NCBI RefSeq assembly: GCF_001421245.1
Contig: NZ_LMKE01000034.1
Location: 148,203 to 189,531, forward strand
Length of the DNA: 41,329 nucleotides
From: Sphingomonas sp. Leaf10
GTDB taxonomy: Bacteria > Pseudomonadota > Alphaproteobacteria > Sphingomonadales > Sphingomonadaceae
Direction of reading: 5' to 3'
Below the pieces are notes generated by a model that was not told where the DNA came from, did no database searches, and was given only the letters and a program-made list of their open reading frames with translations. Below, in pieces: positions 28,251 through 36,464 of the stretch (the first letter of the stretch is position 1; every line of letters starts with the position of its first letter). The position numbers and the translations under genes were made by a program.

Positions 28251-28264
28251 TCGTTACCGGTATC
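28251..28264. promoter_or_regulatory. LacI/GalR-type operator-like palindrome upstream of the GH2-GH115 operon
   Basis: CGTTACCGGTATCA (TGATACCGGTAACG on the coding strand) has a perfect 8-bp core TACCGGTA and lies 53-66 bp before the GH2 start codon. The central C-G step and 14-bp size fit LacI-family sites. No regulator gene is in the window. Confidence 0.5.
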
Positions 28265-28426
28265 ATCCTTGCCGGATTTCCATACGTCAACCACGTCAGA
28301 CCGATTTTGCCATTCCAATCGATCGCACTGTCCTGACCGAAATAGGGTACAGGGCTGCAACCTCTCCGAACGTCGTTTCGGATTTGATCTGGCGCTGTGG
28401 TGCTGGGTGCGATCGACATTCAAGGA

Positions 28427-28569
28427 CAGCTGAACCTCTCCCCTCCCTGACAAGGGAGGGGTCGGGGGTGGGTCGGCCGGCGAGGGAAGGTGCGTGGTCA
28501 ACAACGGGCCTACCCACCCCCAGCCCCTCCCTTGTCAGGGAGGGGAGTGGTTCGCCAACGGTTCAGCTG
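28427..28569. repeat. Palindromic repeat with 10-bp terminal inverted repeats
   Basis: CAGCTGAACC (28427-28436) and its exact reverse complement GGTTCAGCTG (28560-28569) bound a 143-bp element. Inside are two opposed CTCCCTGACAAGGGAG / CTCCCTTGTCAGGGAG hairpins and GTCGGGGGTGGGT versus ACCCACCCCCAGC arms. The same inner module occurs at 32410, 32567 (one arm) and 41259. ATCGACATTCA lies just outside at 28412. Confidence 0.75.
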
Positions 28570-28646
28570 AATTCCGATCGGTCCGGACACTCGTCACCCT
28601 ACCCGGCAATACGCTTGACCGGCCCGACCAATTTATGCCGACTGGC

Positions 28647-28675
28647 TTGACGGGGCGAAGGTGATAGCGCTACCA
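28647..28675 (+). promoter_or_regulatory. Promoter and xyl-box-like operator of the TonB receptor
   Basis: TGATAGCGCTACCA (28662-28675) is a near-perfect palindrome centred on TAGCGCTA, close to the xyl-box (TGGTAGCGCTAACA) described for xylan-responsive genes in Xanthomonas and Caulobacter. A possible promoter is TTGACG (28647-28652), 17 nt, CTACCA (28670-28675); the -10 is weak. The operator would cover the -10. It lies 70 bp before the ATG at 28746. Confidence 0.6.
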
Positions 28676-28745
28676 GCCGTAATCGAGCCATTCGCATCGA
28701 ATATACGCGACCCCGAATTCGGGGCGTTGGTCTGGGAGAGTTGAG

Positions 28746-31700
28746 ATGTTGACGAACACCCTTTTGCGCCGTGCCGGCACCGTGTCGGCGCTCCTCCTGG
28801 CCGGCACCGCCTGGCCCGCACTCGCCCAGACCGCGACGACCACCGCCAACGAACCCGCCACGCAACAGACGCAGGACGGGGCCGGCGCGACCCAGCCGAC
28901 CGCGATCGATTCGACCGATCAGGCCCCGGCCGATCCGTCGCTGACCGGCAATGACGACATCGTCGTCACCGGCTATCGCGCCTCGCTGACCAGCCAGACC
29001 AATGCGAAGCGCAACTCGATCGGCTTCACCGACACGATCTTTGCCGAGGATATCGGCAAGTTCCCCGACACCAACATCGCCGAATCGGTCAACCGCATCC
29101 CCGGCGTGACGATCAGCCGTGAAGTCACCGGCGAAGGCGCCAACGTCGCGATCCGCGGTCTCGGCACCAACTTCACCCGCGTGCTGCTGAACGGCGCGCC
29201 GGTCGCGATCGCCTCGGTCCGCTTCGATGCGCAAAGCACCAATCGCGAGGTCGATCTCGACCTGATCCCGACCGAGCTGTTCACCCAGCTGACCGTCAGC
29301 AAGTCGCCGACCGCCAGCCAGATCGAGGGCGGCGCCGCCGGCACCGTCAACCTGCGGTCGGCACGGCCGTTCGACAATCCCAAGCCCTATATCAGCTATG
29401 GCCTGCAGGGATCGAAGGTCAGCAGTGCCGACAAATGGGGCTATCGCGGCCATGTGCTGGCGAGCGCCACCTTTGGCGATTTCGGCATCCTCGTCGGCGG
29501 CGCGGCGGTCCATAACCAGTTCCGCGTCGACGGGTTCGAAACCATCGGCTGGACCAACCCGAACCTGACCGCGGCGCAGAGCAGCAGCGCGACCCGCAAT
29601 GCGACCGGCGGCGGCAACTTCACCATCCCGGGCACCGTGCCGGTCAATGCCGGCAACGGCCTGACGACGGGCACCGTCATCGACGAAGCCTTTTTGCTGC
29701 GCAACAATCCGGGCGCGACGATCCAGCAGATCGACAACGGCCTGCTCCCGCGCCTCGGTCGCCCTCGCACCGAAATCGGCGAGCGGACGCGCTATAACGG
29801 TCTCGTCAGCCTCGAATGGCGGCCGAGCGATGCGCTGCATTTCTATGTCGATGGCATGTATGCAAAGCGCGATACCGAATTCACGCGTACCGCGATGAAC
29901 TGGGCGGTGCGCAACGGCGCGGCGATCCCGCTCAACACCACCTATGACAAGACCGACTGCGCGGCCGGCTGCACCGTCACCGGCGGCACCTACGCCAATT
30001 CGCAGTTCTTCCTCGAATATCGCCCGTACAAGGACACGCAGGATTATTGGGGCGTGAACCCCGGCGTGGAATTTATCGTCAATGATTTCATCAAGGGCGA
30101 TTTCCAGGCCAATTACACGCAGAGCAATTTCCGCCGCGAAAGCCCGACCTTCCTCGTCATCACCCCGCCCAGCAGCGGCACGACCGTCACCTACAAGAAT
30201 GACGGCGGCATTCCGTCGATCACCAGCAACATCGACCTGAACGATCCGCGCAACTTCGGCTGGGCCGGCGGCGGTCGCGTCAACCTGAACGGCGAAGAGC
30301 GCAAGACCGAAACCCGCGGCATCCGCGGCAGCCTGCTGTTCGGCGACGACCAGCGCTTCAGCGTCCGGGTCGGCGGCGCGTATGACGATACGCAGCGCCG
30401 GATCACCCCGTTCGACAACACCAATCCGTGGCAGGCCGCGATCTGCGGCAACAATCCGAACGTCATCCTGCCGGGTCCGAACCGCCAGCCGCTGTGCGAC
30501 GGCGCGAACCAGCCGGGCACGGTCGCGCCCAGCGGCTACCCGACCTATCCGGGCTATGGCACCGGCTTCACCGCCGGCGGCCAGCCGCTGGTCTATGGTG
30601 GTTCGCTGATCCCGACCGCCGCCGTCCCCTCGTTCCTGCTGCCCGGCGACAACGGTTTCGTGACGGTCGACTGGAACAAGGTGAAGGCCGCGACCGGCTA
30701 TGACCAGCTGCTCGCCGGCGCCACCGAAATCGGTTCGGGCAGCAGCGGCGCCAATGGCGGCCTGATCCGTGAAAAGGTCACCGGCACCTTTATCGAGATG
30801 AACGACGTCATCGATATCGGCGACGACGACACGCTGCGGCTGAACGGCGGCGTGCGCTATGTCCGTACCGAACAGATCGTCGGCGGACGCACCACCATTC
30901 CGAACCCGCTCAACACCCGCGGCAACGTGACCTGCCCCGGCAGCAGCGCCAACAATTTCGCGCTCGACGGTTCGTGCTACCCGGCGCTCGTCAACTTTAC
31001 CGAGACGAACCGCCTCTATTCGAACTTCCTGCCCTCGGCGAGCGTCGCCTACAGCTTCGGGCGCAAGGCGGTGGCGCGCGGCTCGATCTCGCGGACGATG
31101 ACCCGGCCCGATCCGAACCAGCTGCTGCCGGGTGCCTCGTTCACCTCGCCCTCGGCCGATGTCGGCACGCTCGGCAACAATGCGCTCAGCCCGTATATCT
31201 CTAACAATATCGATCTCGGCTTCGAATATTATACCGGCGGCGAAGGCGTCATCGCGTTCGCGGCGTTCCGCAAATCGATCACCGGCTTCACCGTCAACGG
31301 CATCACCACCGTGCCCTTCTCGACGCTGGAACCGTTCGGCATCACCTTCGCTTCGCTGACCCAGGCGCAGCAACAGGCGCTGCTCGACCGGGCGCGTCCA
31401 TCGGGCATCGCTCCCGAAGCGGTACCGGTGCAGATCCAGCAGCAGGTCAACGCCGATGGCAAGCTGAAGGTCAATGGTCTGGAATTCCAGGTCACCCAGC
31501 CGCTCGATTTCCTGACCCGTTATATCGGCGTCGAAGGCTTCGGCGTGCAGGGCAACCTGACGCTGATCGACCAGCGTGGCGAGGGTCAGGGCGCGCCCGC
31601 GATCGCGCTGGGCGTCGCGCCGACCACCTATACGCTGACCGGCTATTATGAAGGCAACGGCCTGTCGACGCGCCTGACCTACACCTACAACGAAGGGTCG

Positions 31701-31952
31701 CAGGGTTCGGGCCTGAACCAGAACGGCCTGCCCGCCGCCGCGATCTTCGGGCGCAGCTATGGCCAGCTCGACTTCTCGGGCAATCTCGACCTCGGCAAGA
31801 TCCTCGGCAACGATTACCTGCCGACCGTCGTCGTCAACGTGATCAACATCACCAAGGAAGCGCAGTCGAGCTACTTCCAGTTCCCGAACGCGACCTTCAA
31901 CGAATACAACCCCGGCCGCACCGTGCTGGTCGGTATTCGCGGGCGCTTCTGA
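28746..31952 (+). CDS. TonB-dependent outer-membrane receptor, probable glycan importer
   Basis: A 1068-residue receptor of the TIGR01782 (TonB-Xanth-Caul) type. Signal peptide 1-27 (PALA-Q28), then a Thr/Gln/Asp-rich linker (28-68) and the TonB box DIVVTG at 71-76. The plug has RNSIGFTDTIFAEDIGKFPDTNIAESV, IPGVTISRE and NVAIRGLGTNFTRVLLNG, the canonical subfamily wording, and SQIEGGAAGTVNLRSARPFD at the plug end. The 22-strand barrel follows and ends in TVLVGIRGRF with terminal Phe. It is divergent from the GH2-GH115 operon across 547 bp, with a xyl-box-like operator in its promoter, so it most likely imports xylan-derived or related branched oligosaccharides released outside the cell. GAGAG lies just before the ATG at 28746. 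A strong terminator follows at 31980. Confidence 0.94.
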   Translation: MLTNTLLRRAGTVSALLLAGTAWPALAQTATTTANEPATQQTQDGAGATQPTAIDSTDQAPADPSLTGNDDIVVTGYRASLTSQTNAKRNSIGFTDTIFAEDIGKFPDTNIAESVNRIPGVTISREVTGEGANVAIRGLGTNFTRVLLNGAPVAIASVRFDAQSTNREVDLDLIPTELFTQLTVSKSPTASQIEGGAAGTVNLRSARPFDNPKPYISYGLQGSKVSSADKWGYRGHVLASATFGDFGILVGGAAVHNQFRVDGFETIGWTNPNLTAAQSSSATRNATGGGNFTIPGTVPVNAGNGLTTGTVIDEAFLLRNNPGATIQQIDNGLLPRLGRPRTEIGERTRYNGLVSLEWRPSDALHFYVDGMYAKRDTEFTRTAMNWAVRNGAAIPLNTTYDKTDCAAGCTVTGGTYANSQFFLEYRPYKDTQDYWGVNPGVEFIVNDFIKGDFQANYTQSNFRRESPTFLVITPPSSGTTVTYKNDGGIPSITSNIDLNDPRNFGWAGGGRVNLNGEERKTETRGIRGSLLFGDDQRFSVRVGGAYDDTQRRITPFDNTNPWQAAICGNNPNVILPGPNRQPLCDGANQPGTVAPSGYPTYPGYGTGFTAGGQPLVYGGSLIPTAAVPSFLLPGDNGFVTVDWNKVKAATGYDQLLAGATEIGSGSSGANGGLIREKVTGTFIEMNDVIDIGDDDTLRLNGGVRYVRTEQIVGGRTTIPNPLNTRGNVTCPGSSANNFALDGSCYPALVNFTETNRLYSNFLPSASVAYSFGRKAVARGSISRTMTRPDPNQLLPGASFTSPSADVGTLGNNALSPYISNNIDLGFEYYTGGEGVIAFAAFRKSITGFTVNGITTVPFSTLEPFGITFASLTQAQQQALLDRARPSGIAPEAVPVQIQQQVNADGKLKVNGLEFQVTQPLDFLTRYIGVEGFGVQGNLTLIDQRGEGQGAPAIALGVAPTTYTLTGYYEGNGLSTRLTYTYNEGSQGSGLNQNGLPAAAIFGRSYGQLDFSGNLDLGKILGNDYLPTVVVNVINITKEAQSSYFQFPNATFNEYNPGRTVLVGIRGRF

Positions 31953-31979
31953 TCGGCCCTACCCCTTCCCCCACCTGAT

Positions 31980-32014
31980 GGGCGTGGCCGATCCGTCGGC
32001 CACGCCCTTTTCTT
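31980..32014 (+). terminator. Rho-independent terminator after the TonB receptor
   Basis: Perfect 12-bp stem GGGCGTGGCCGA (31980-31991) and TCGGCCACGCCC (31996-32007), loop TCCG, followed by TTTTCTTT. It is the strongest terminator in the window. Confidence 0.92.
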
Positions 32015-32056
32015 TGCTTGACGAAAAGGGGGAGGCGGCGGCACCGGACGCGCGCC

Positions 32057-32404
32057 ATGACCGACCGCATCGATCCGCCGCGCGACCCCCGCGACCTGCT
32101 CGACGAACGGACCTGCCAGATGATCTGCCCGATCGCCGCGGCGATGGTCGGCGTCTGCCTGACCGGCATCGGCCTGCTCCACGTCACCATCACCTTTCGC
32201 GCACGCCAGACGATCGCCGACGACCTGTTGTCGATCGACGCGTTGATCTTCCTGATCGCGACGCTCAGTTCCTATTTCGCGCTGCGCGTACAGGGGGTGC
32301 GGCGACTGCACTGGCTGGAGCGGATCGCCGATGCGACCTTCATCACCGCGATGCTGCTGCTGACCGCCGCCTGCTTCCTCATCACCTATTCGCTCAATCG
32401 GTGA
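32057..32404 (+). CDS. Small integral membrane protein of unknown function
   Basis: A 115-residue protein. The N-terminal ~20 residues are polar and charged (MTDRIDPPRDPRDLLDERT). Three hydrophobic helices follow at about 23-46 (ICPIAAAMVGVCLTGIGLL), 60-76 (ALIFLIATLSSYFAL) and 92-112 (FITAMLLLTAACFLITY), with a basic loop (VQGVRRLHWLER) between the second and third. I recognise no motif or family function. Start ATG 32057 is preferred over GTG/other upstream codons because the preceding residues are Arg-rich and read from the terminator region; its Shine-Dalgarno is weak. It lies between a strong terminator and a repeat block, so it is likely monocistronic. Confidence 0.65.
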   Translation: MTDRIDPPRDPRDLLDERTCQMICPIAAAMVGVCLTGIGLLHVTITFRARQTIADDLLSIDALIFLIATLSSYFALRVQGVRRLHWLERIADATFITAMLLLTAACFLITYSLNR

Positions 32405-32409
32405 AACCC

Positions 32410-32520
32410 ACTCCCCTTCCTGATAAGGAGGGGTCGGGGGTGGGTCGGCCTGCGAGGGAAGGTCACGCCCGCCAACGGGCCAACCCACCCCCGACCCCTC
32501 CCTTCCGGGGAGGGGAGAGG
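32410..32520. repeat. Palindromic repeat, second copy of the 28427 family
   Basis: Starting 6 bp after the preceding stop codon, CTCCCCTTCCTGATAAGGAGGGG is followed by GTCGGGGGTGGGT, a spacer (GCGAGGGAAGGTCACGCCCG) and the opposed arm ACCCACCCCCGACCCCTCCC..GGGGAGGGGAG. The spacer is also shared with the copy at 41259. TGAATGTCGAT (32522-32532) follows immediately. Confidence 0.7.
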
Positions 32521-32566
32521 CTGAATGTCGATTGAACCTACCATTCTCTCACGCACGACCCACCCC

Positions 32567-32592
32567 CAGCCCCTCGCTGTCGGGGAGGGGAG
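32567..32592. repeat. Solo right arm of the same repeat family
   Basis: GACCCACCCCCAGCCCCTCG then CTGTCGGGGAGGGG (roughly 32558-32591) matches the right arm of the copy at 28511-28550, without a left arm. It is about 95 bp before the DUF2147 gene. Confidence 0.55.
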
Positions 32593-32686
32593 CATTTCCC
32601 CCCAACATTACCGATTGTTCAGCGCGCGCTGAACGCCCGGCAAGAATGCAGCCGCTACAGCCCGCAGCATGAAGGGGATGCGAGCG

Positions 32687-33100
32687 ATGCGCAGGTGGTT
32701 GGCGATAGTGATGGCTGCACTGGCGGTGCCGGCCTGGGCGGCGGAGGTACCCCCGCCCGCCGGCCTGTGGATCAGCCCGCACCATGACGTCGCGGTCCGC
32801 ACCGCGCCCTGCGGCAACCACCTGTGCGGCTGGGTCGTCTGGGCCAGCGCGACCGCGCAGGCCGATGCCCGCGCCGGCGGCACCGACCGGCTGATCGGCA
32901 CCGAACTGCTCGAAGACTATGCCGCCGACGGGCGCGGGACATGGTCGGGGACGGTGTTCGTCCCCGACATGGGCCGACACTTCTCGTCACGCATCGAACT
33001 GGCCTCTGCCGATCGCCTTCAGATCCGGGGCTGCCTGCTCGGCGAGATGCTGTGCCGGACGCAGCTATGGACCCGTATCGACGCGGTGCCGCATGGTTGA
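32687..33100 (+). CDS. DUF2147-domain periplasmic protein
   Basis: A 137-residue exported protein. Signal peptide 1-18 (MRRWLAIVMAALAVPAWA). The DUF2147 core has GLWISPHHDVAVRTAPCGNHLCGWVVWA, then DRLIGTELLEDY, WSGTVFVPDMGRHFSSRIEL and LQIRGCLLGEMLCRTQLWTRI. Four cysteines (CGNHLC and GCLLGEMLC) could form two disulfides in the periplasm. The family is small, beta-rich and of unknown function. Start ATG 32687 is chosen because AAGGGGA ends 8-9 bases upstream; ATGs at 32669 and 32678 would extend it by six or three residues. The last 8 bases overlap the mprF start (ATGGTTGA), so translation is probably coupled and the protein may act with the MprF-AcvB lipid-modifying pair. Confidence 0.85.
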   Translation: MRRWLAIVMAALAVPAWAAEVPPPAGLWISPHHDVAVRTAPCGNHLCGWVVWASATAQADARAGGTDRLIGTELLEDYAADGRGTWSGTVFVPDMGRHFSSRIELASADRLQIRGCLLGEMLCRTQLWTRIDAVPHG

Positions 33101-35708
33101 GCTGCGCCGCTGGATCGAACGCTATCGCACGCCCATCGGCGTCCTGATCGTCCTTGCGCTGATCGGCCTCGGCTTCGCAGCACTCGAACATCTGACGCAG
33201 GAGGTGCGCTTCGCCGATGTCCGCGCGGCGATGCACGCGCTGTCGCCGCACAGGATCGTGCTGGCCCTGCTGGCGACGGCGGGCAGCTATCTGGCGCTGA
33301 CCTTTTACGACCTGCTGGCGCTGCGCGTCATCGGCCGGCCGCTGCCGTGGCGCACCGCTGCGCTGGCGTCGTTCACCAGCTATACGCTCAGCCACAATCT
33401 CGGCCTTGCCCTCCTGACCGGCGGATCGGCGCGTTATCGCATCTACACCGCCGCCGGACTCGACGGACCCGATGTCGCCCGCATCGTCGCCATCGCCAGC
33501 GGCACCTTCTGGGCCGGGGTCGTCAGCGTCACCGGTGCCGCGCTGCTGCTCCACCATGGCCCGCTCGATCTGGTCGGGCTGAAGCTGAGCGCAGGGCAGG
33601 TCGCGCTGGCCGGCTGGAGCATCGCGGCGCTGGCGGTCGGATCGCTCGCCGCCTGCGCGCTGGTCCGCACCCCGATCCGCCTGTTCGGCTTCACCCTCCC
33701 GCTGCCGACACCGACGCAACTCCTGCTCCAGATCGCCATCGCGCTGATCGACATCAGCTGCGCCAGCGCCGCGTTGTTCGTGCTGATCCCCGGCGCCACC
33801 CCGGCGCTGCTCCCCGCCTTCATCCTCGCCTATGCGCTCGGCATCGTCGCCGCGGTCGTCACCCATGTCCCCGGCGGCATCGGCGTGTTCGAGGCGGTGG
33901 TGCTGGCGGTCGTCCCCGCCGATCGCGCGGCGCTGTTCGCCGCGCTGATCGCGTACCGCGTGCTCTATTACCTGCTGCCACTCGCGCTCGGCATCCTCGT
34001 GCTGGCATGGCATGAAGGTGCGCGACAGCGGCAGCGCTCGGCCCGCTTCCTCTCGGGCATCCGTGTCGTCGCCACCGGCGTTGCCCCGCTCGCCTTGAGC
34101 GCGGCGACCTTCACCACCGGCGCGATGCTGCTGCTGTCGGGCTCCCTCCCCTCGGTCCGTGCGCGGATGGGCGACTTGGCGGCGATCCTGCCGCTGCCGA
34201 TGATCGAGGCGAGCAGCATCGCCGCCAGCCTGACCGGCACCGGCCTGCTGCTGCTCGCCCCCGCCCTCTATCGCCGGCTCGACGGTGCGTTCGTCGCCGC
34301 CCGCGCGCTGCTGATCGCTGCCGCACTGTTCTCGATCGGCAAGGGGCTGGATTATGAGGAAGCGACGATCTGCATGACCGTCGCCGCGCTGCTGCAATGG
34401 ACGCGCAGCGCCTTTTACCGGCGCACGGCGCTCACCAGCCAGCCGATCGGCCCCGGCTGGATCGCATCGGTCGCCGCCGTCATCGCGCTGACGATCTGGG
34501 CGGGTTTCTTCGCCTATCGCCACGTTCCCTATTCGGAAAATCTGTGGTGGAAATTCGCGCTGAACAGCGATGCGCCACGCTTCCTGCGCGCGTCGCTGGG
34601 CGTGATCGTCATGCTGGCCGGCGCGTGCATCTGGCGACTGATGGCACCGACCACCGTCGCCGCGCGCACCGCCCTGTCGGTGGTCGACGCGACCAGCGTC
34701 CACCGCATTCTCGATCAGGCCAATCGCACCGACTCCATGCTGGCACTGACCGGCGACAAACGCTTCCTGCTGTCCGACGCCGGCGATGCGTTCGTCATGT
34801 ATCAGGTCCACGGCGCCAGCTGGATCGTGATGGGCGATCCGGTCGGCCCGCGCGCGGCATGGGGCGAATTGCTGTGGAACCTGCGCGACCTTGCCGACCG
34901 CGAACAGGGGCGGCTGCTGCTCTACGAAGTCTCCTCCCCCGTCCTCGACATCGCGATCGGCATGGGCCTCAACATCGTCAAATATGGCGAGGACGCGGTG
35001 GTCGACCTGACCAGCTTCACCCTCGACACCCCCCGCTTGCGCGCGCTGCGCAAGTCGGAACGCGCCGTCGCTCGCAAGGGCGCGAAGCTGCACATCGTCG
35101 CCGCCAGCGAACTCGGCACCATCATCGACGAACTCGAAAGCGTGTCCGACGAATGGTTGATGGCCAAGGCGCAGCGGGAAAAGGGTTTCAGCCTCGGCCA
35201 TTTCGACCGCGCCTATCTCAGCCATTTCGACGTGGCGGTGGTGACGATCGACGACCGCATCGTCGCCTTCGCCAACCTCTGGCTGACTGCCTCCAAGAAC
35301 GAAGCGTCGGTCGACCTGATGCGCCACCGCATCGATGCGCCGCCGGGAACGATGGATTTCCTGCTGGTCGACCTGATGCTGTGGGCGCAGGCACAGGGCT
35401 ATGCCCGTTTCTCGCTCGGCATGGCGCCGCTGTCGGGGATCGAGGATCGCCGGCTCGCCCCCGCCTGGGCGAAGGCGGCGGCGTTCATCTTCCGCCATGG
35501 CGAACGCTTCTACGGTTTTCGTGGGCTTCGCACCTATAAGGAGAAGTTCGCGCCCGGTTGGGAGCCGCGCTACATCGCCGGCCCCGGCGGCATCGGCCTG
35601 TTACAGGCTTTGCGCGACCTCTCCCGCCTGATCGGCCGGCCGCAGCCCGCGCGATATCTGCCCCCCGCCCCCGTTCCCGCCCCGACGCACCCGGAAGTCC
35701 TTCCATGA
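33093..35708 (+). CDS. mprF: MprF: bifunctional aminoacyl-phosphatidylglycerol synthase/flippase
   Basis: An 871-residue inner-membrane protein. It makes lysyl- or alanyl-phosphatidylglycerol from aminoacyl-tRNA and flips it outward, reducing negative surface charge and sensitivity to cationic peptides and acid. The N-terminal ~540 residues contain about 14 TM helices with the flippase signatures SYTLSHNLGLALLTGGSARYRIY and THVPGGIGVFEAVVL. The C-terminal cytoplasmic DUF2156 synthase domain (from about residue 545) has LALTGDKRFLLSDAGDAFVMY, WIVMGDPVGP, a GNAT-like region around SDEWLMAKAQREKGFSLGHFD and the terminal LRTYKEKFAPGWEPRYI. The length matches P. aeruginosa (881) and S. aureus (840). 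Start ATG 33093 overlaps the DUF2147 stop. Its own stop overlaps the next ATG (ATGA, 35705-35708). The amino acid transferred cannot be told from the sequence. Confidence 0.95.
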   Translation: MVELRRWIERYRTPIGVLIVLALIGLGFAALEHLTQEVRFADVRAAMHALSPHRIVLALLATAGSYLALTFYDLLALRVIGRPLPWRTAALASFTSYTLSHNLGLALLTGGSARYRIYTAAGLDGPDVARIVAIASGTFWAGVVSVTGAALLLHHGPLDLVGLKLSAGQVALAGWSIAALAVGSLAACALVRTPIRLFGFTLPLPTPTQLLLQIAIALIDISCASAALFVLIPGATPALLPAFILAYALGIVAAVVTHVPGGIGVFEAVVLAVVPADRAALFAALIAYRVLYYLLPLALGILVLAWHEGARQRQRSARFLSGIRVVATGVAPLALSAATFTTGAMLLLSGSLPSVRARMGDLAAILPLPMIEASSIAASLTGTGLLLLAPALYRRLDGAFVAARALLIAAALFSIGKGLDYEEATICMTVAALLQWTRSAFYRRTALTSQPIGPGWIASVAAVIALTIWAGFFAYRHVPYSENLWWKFALNSDAPRFLRASLGVIVMLAGACIWRLMAPTTVAARTALSVVDATSVHRILDQANRTDSMLALTGDKRFLLSDAGDAFVMYQVHGASWIVMGDPVGPRAAWGELLWNLRDLADREQGRLLLYEVSSPVLDIAIGMGLNIVKYGEDAVVDLTSFTLDTPRLRALRKSERAVARKGAKLHIVAASELGTIIDELESVSDEWLMAKAQREKGFSLGHFDRAYLSHFDVAVVTIDDRIVAFANLWLTASKNEASVDLMRHRIDAPPGTMDFLLVDLMLWAQAQGYARFSLGMAPLSGIEDRRLAPAWAKAAAFIFRHGERFYGFRGLRTYKEKFAPGWEPRYIAGPGGIGLLQALRDLSRLIGRPQPARYLPPAPVPAPTHPEVLP

Positions 35709-36445
35709 GCCTGTCGCGCCGCCACCGCCTGCGCCGCCGGATCGGTATCGGCGCGCTTCTCGCCGGACTGCTGGTCCTGCTCGGCCTTGCCGCCCCCGCG
35801 CTGCACCTGATCGATACCCAGTCGATCCGCCTATTTCAGGGCCGCAAGCATCCCGACGTCGTCGCCGTCTATTTCTCGGGCGACATGGGCCTGCGCTTCG
35901 GCATGGGCAGTAAGGTCGTGCCGGCGCTCGCCGCGCACGGCATTCCGGTGATCGGGGTCAGTTCGCCGGTCAATTTCAGCACGGAGCGCAGCCGGGCGCA
36001 GGCCGATGCCATCGTCGCCGGCGCGATCCGCACTGCGCTCGCGCAGACCGGGGCACACCGCGTCATCCTGATGGGCCAGTCGTTCGGCGCGGATATCATC
36101 TCGGCCATCGCGCCCGACCTGCCTGCCGACCTGCGGGCAAAGGTCGCGGCGATCAACGTCGTCGTGCCGGCACAGACCGTCTTCTTCCGCTCCGACCCGA
36201 CCGGAATCCTCTATCACGGCACGCCCGACGCCCACCCGGAGGCAGGGATGCGCGCGCTGCGCTGGGCGCCGGTCATCTGCATCTATGGCAGGCAGGAAAC
36301 CGAGAGCCTGTGTCCGACCCTGCGCGGCAGCGGCGCGCAGGTCGTCGGCCTGCCCGGCGGCCATTTCCTGCGGAACGACGACCAGTTGCTGATCGCCACC
36401 ATCCTCGCCACGCTGCGCACCGCCGATCCGTCGATCCTGACATGA
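35705..36445 (+). CDS. AcvB/VirJ-family serine hydrolase (probable aminoacyl-PG hydrolase)
   Basis: A 246-residue alpha/beta hydrolase of the VirJ family (PF06057). Residues ~14-35 form one TM/signal helix, placing the domain in the periplasm. VAVYFSGDMGLRFGMGSKVVPAL matches the family's 'SGDGGW' segment. The nucleophile is Ser126 in MGQSFGAD, the usual G-x-S-x-G. His220 in PGGHFLRNDD is the catalytic His, and an Asp/Glu around IYGRQETESLCP (about residue 200) is near the expected acid. In Agrobacterium, AcvB hydrolyses lysyl-phosphatidylglycerol, and acvB/atvA lies next to the mprF homologue lpiA. The 246-residue size is that of VirJ rather than the larger AcvB. The 4-bp ATGA overlap with mprF implies translational coupling of synthesis and breakdown. 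The symbol is left blank because the AcvB/VirJ subtype is not certain. Confidence 0.85.
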   Translation: MSLSRRHRLRRRIGIGALLAGLLVLLGLAAPALHLIDTQSIRLFQGRKHPDVVAVYFSGDMGLRFGMGSKVVPALAAHGIPVIGVSSPVNFSTERSRAQADAIVAGAIRTALAQTGAHRVILMGQSFGADIISAIAPDLPADLRAKVAAINVVVPAQTVFFRSDPTGILYHGTPDAHPEAGMRALRWAPVICIYGRQETESLCPTLRGSGAQVVGLPGGHFLRNDDQLLIATILATLRTADPSILT

Positions 36446-36464
36446 AGATTCTGGTCCTGCGGCC

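Noticed and set aside
25187..28336. 1049-codon plus-strand frame opposite GH115/GH2
   Set aside because: Antisense shadow of two well-supported hydrolases; repeated Arg/His/Pro/Asp composition and no domain.
28599..31373. 924-codon open frame on the minus strand inside the TonB receptor
   Set aside because: It is antisense to a clear receptor gene; its protein is Arg/Asp/Gly/Ala-rich low-complexity with no recognisable domain. In such GC-rich genes the antisense frame lacks stops by codon bias.
28427..32592. CRISPR array
   Set aside because: Repeats are palindromic, few, irregularly spaced and of differing length, with no regular spacers or cas genes.
32772..35498. 908-codon minus-strand frame opposite mprF
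   Set aside because: Low-complexity Asp/Gln/Arg/Gly composition, antisense to a conserved MprF.
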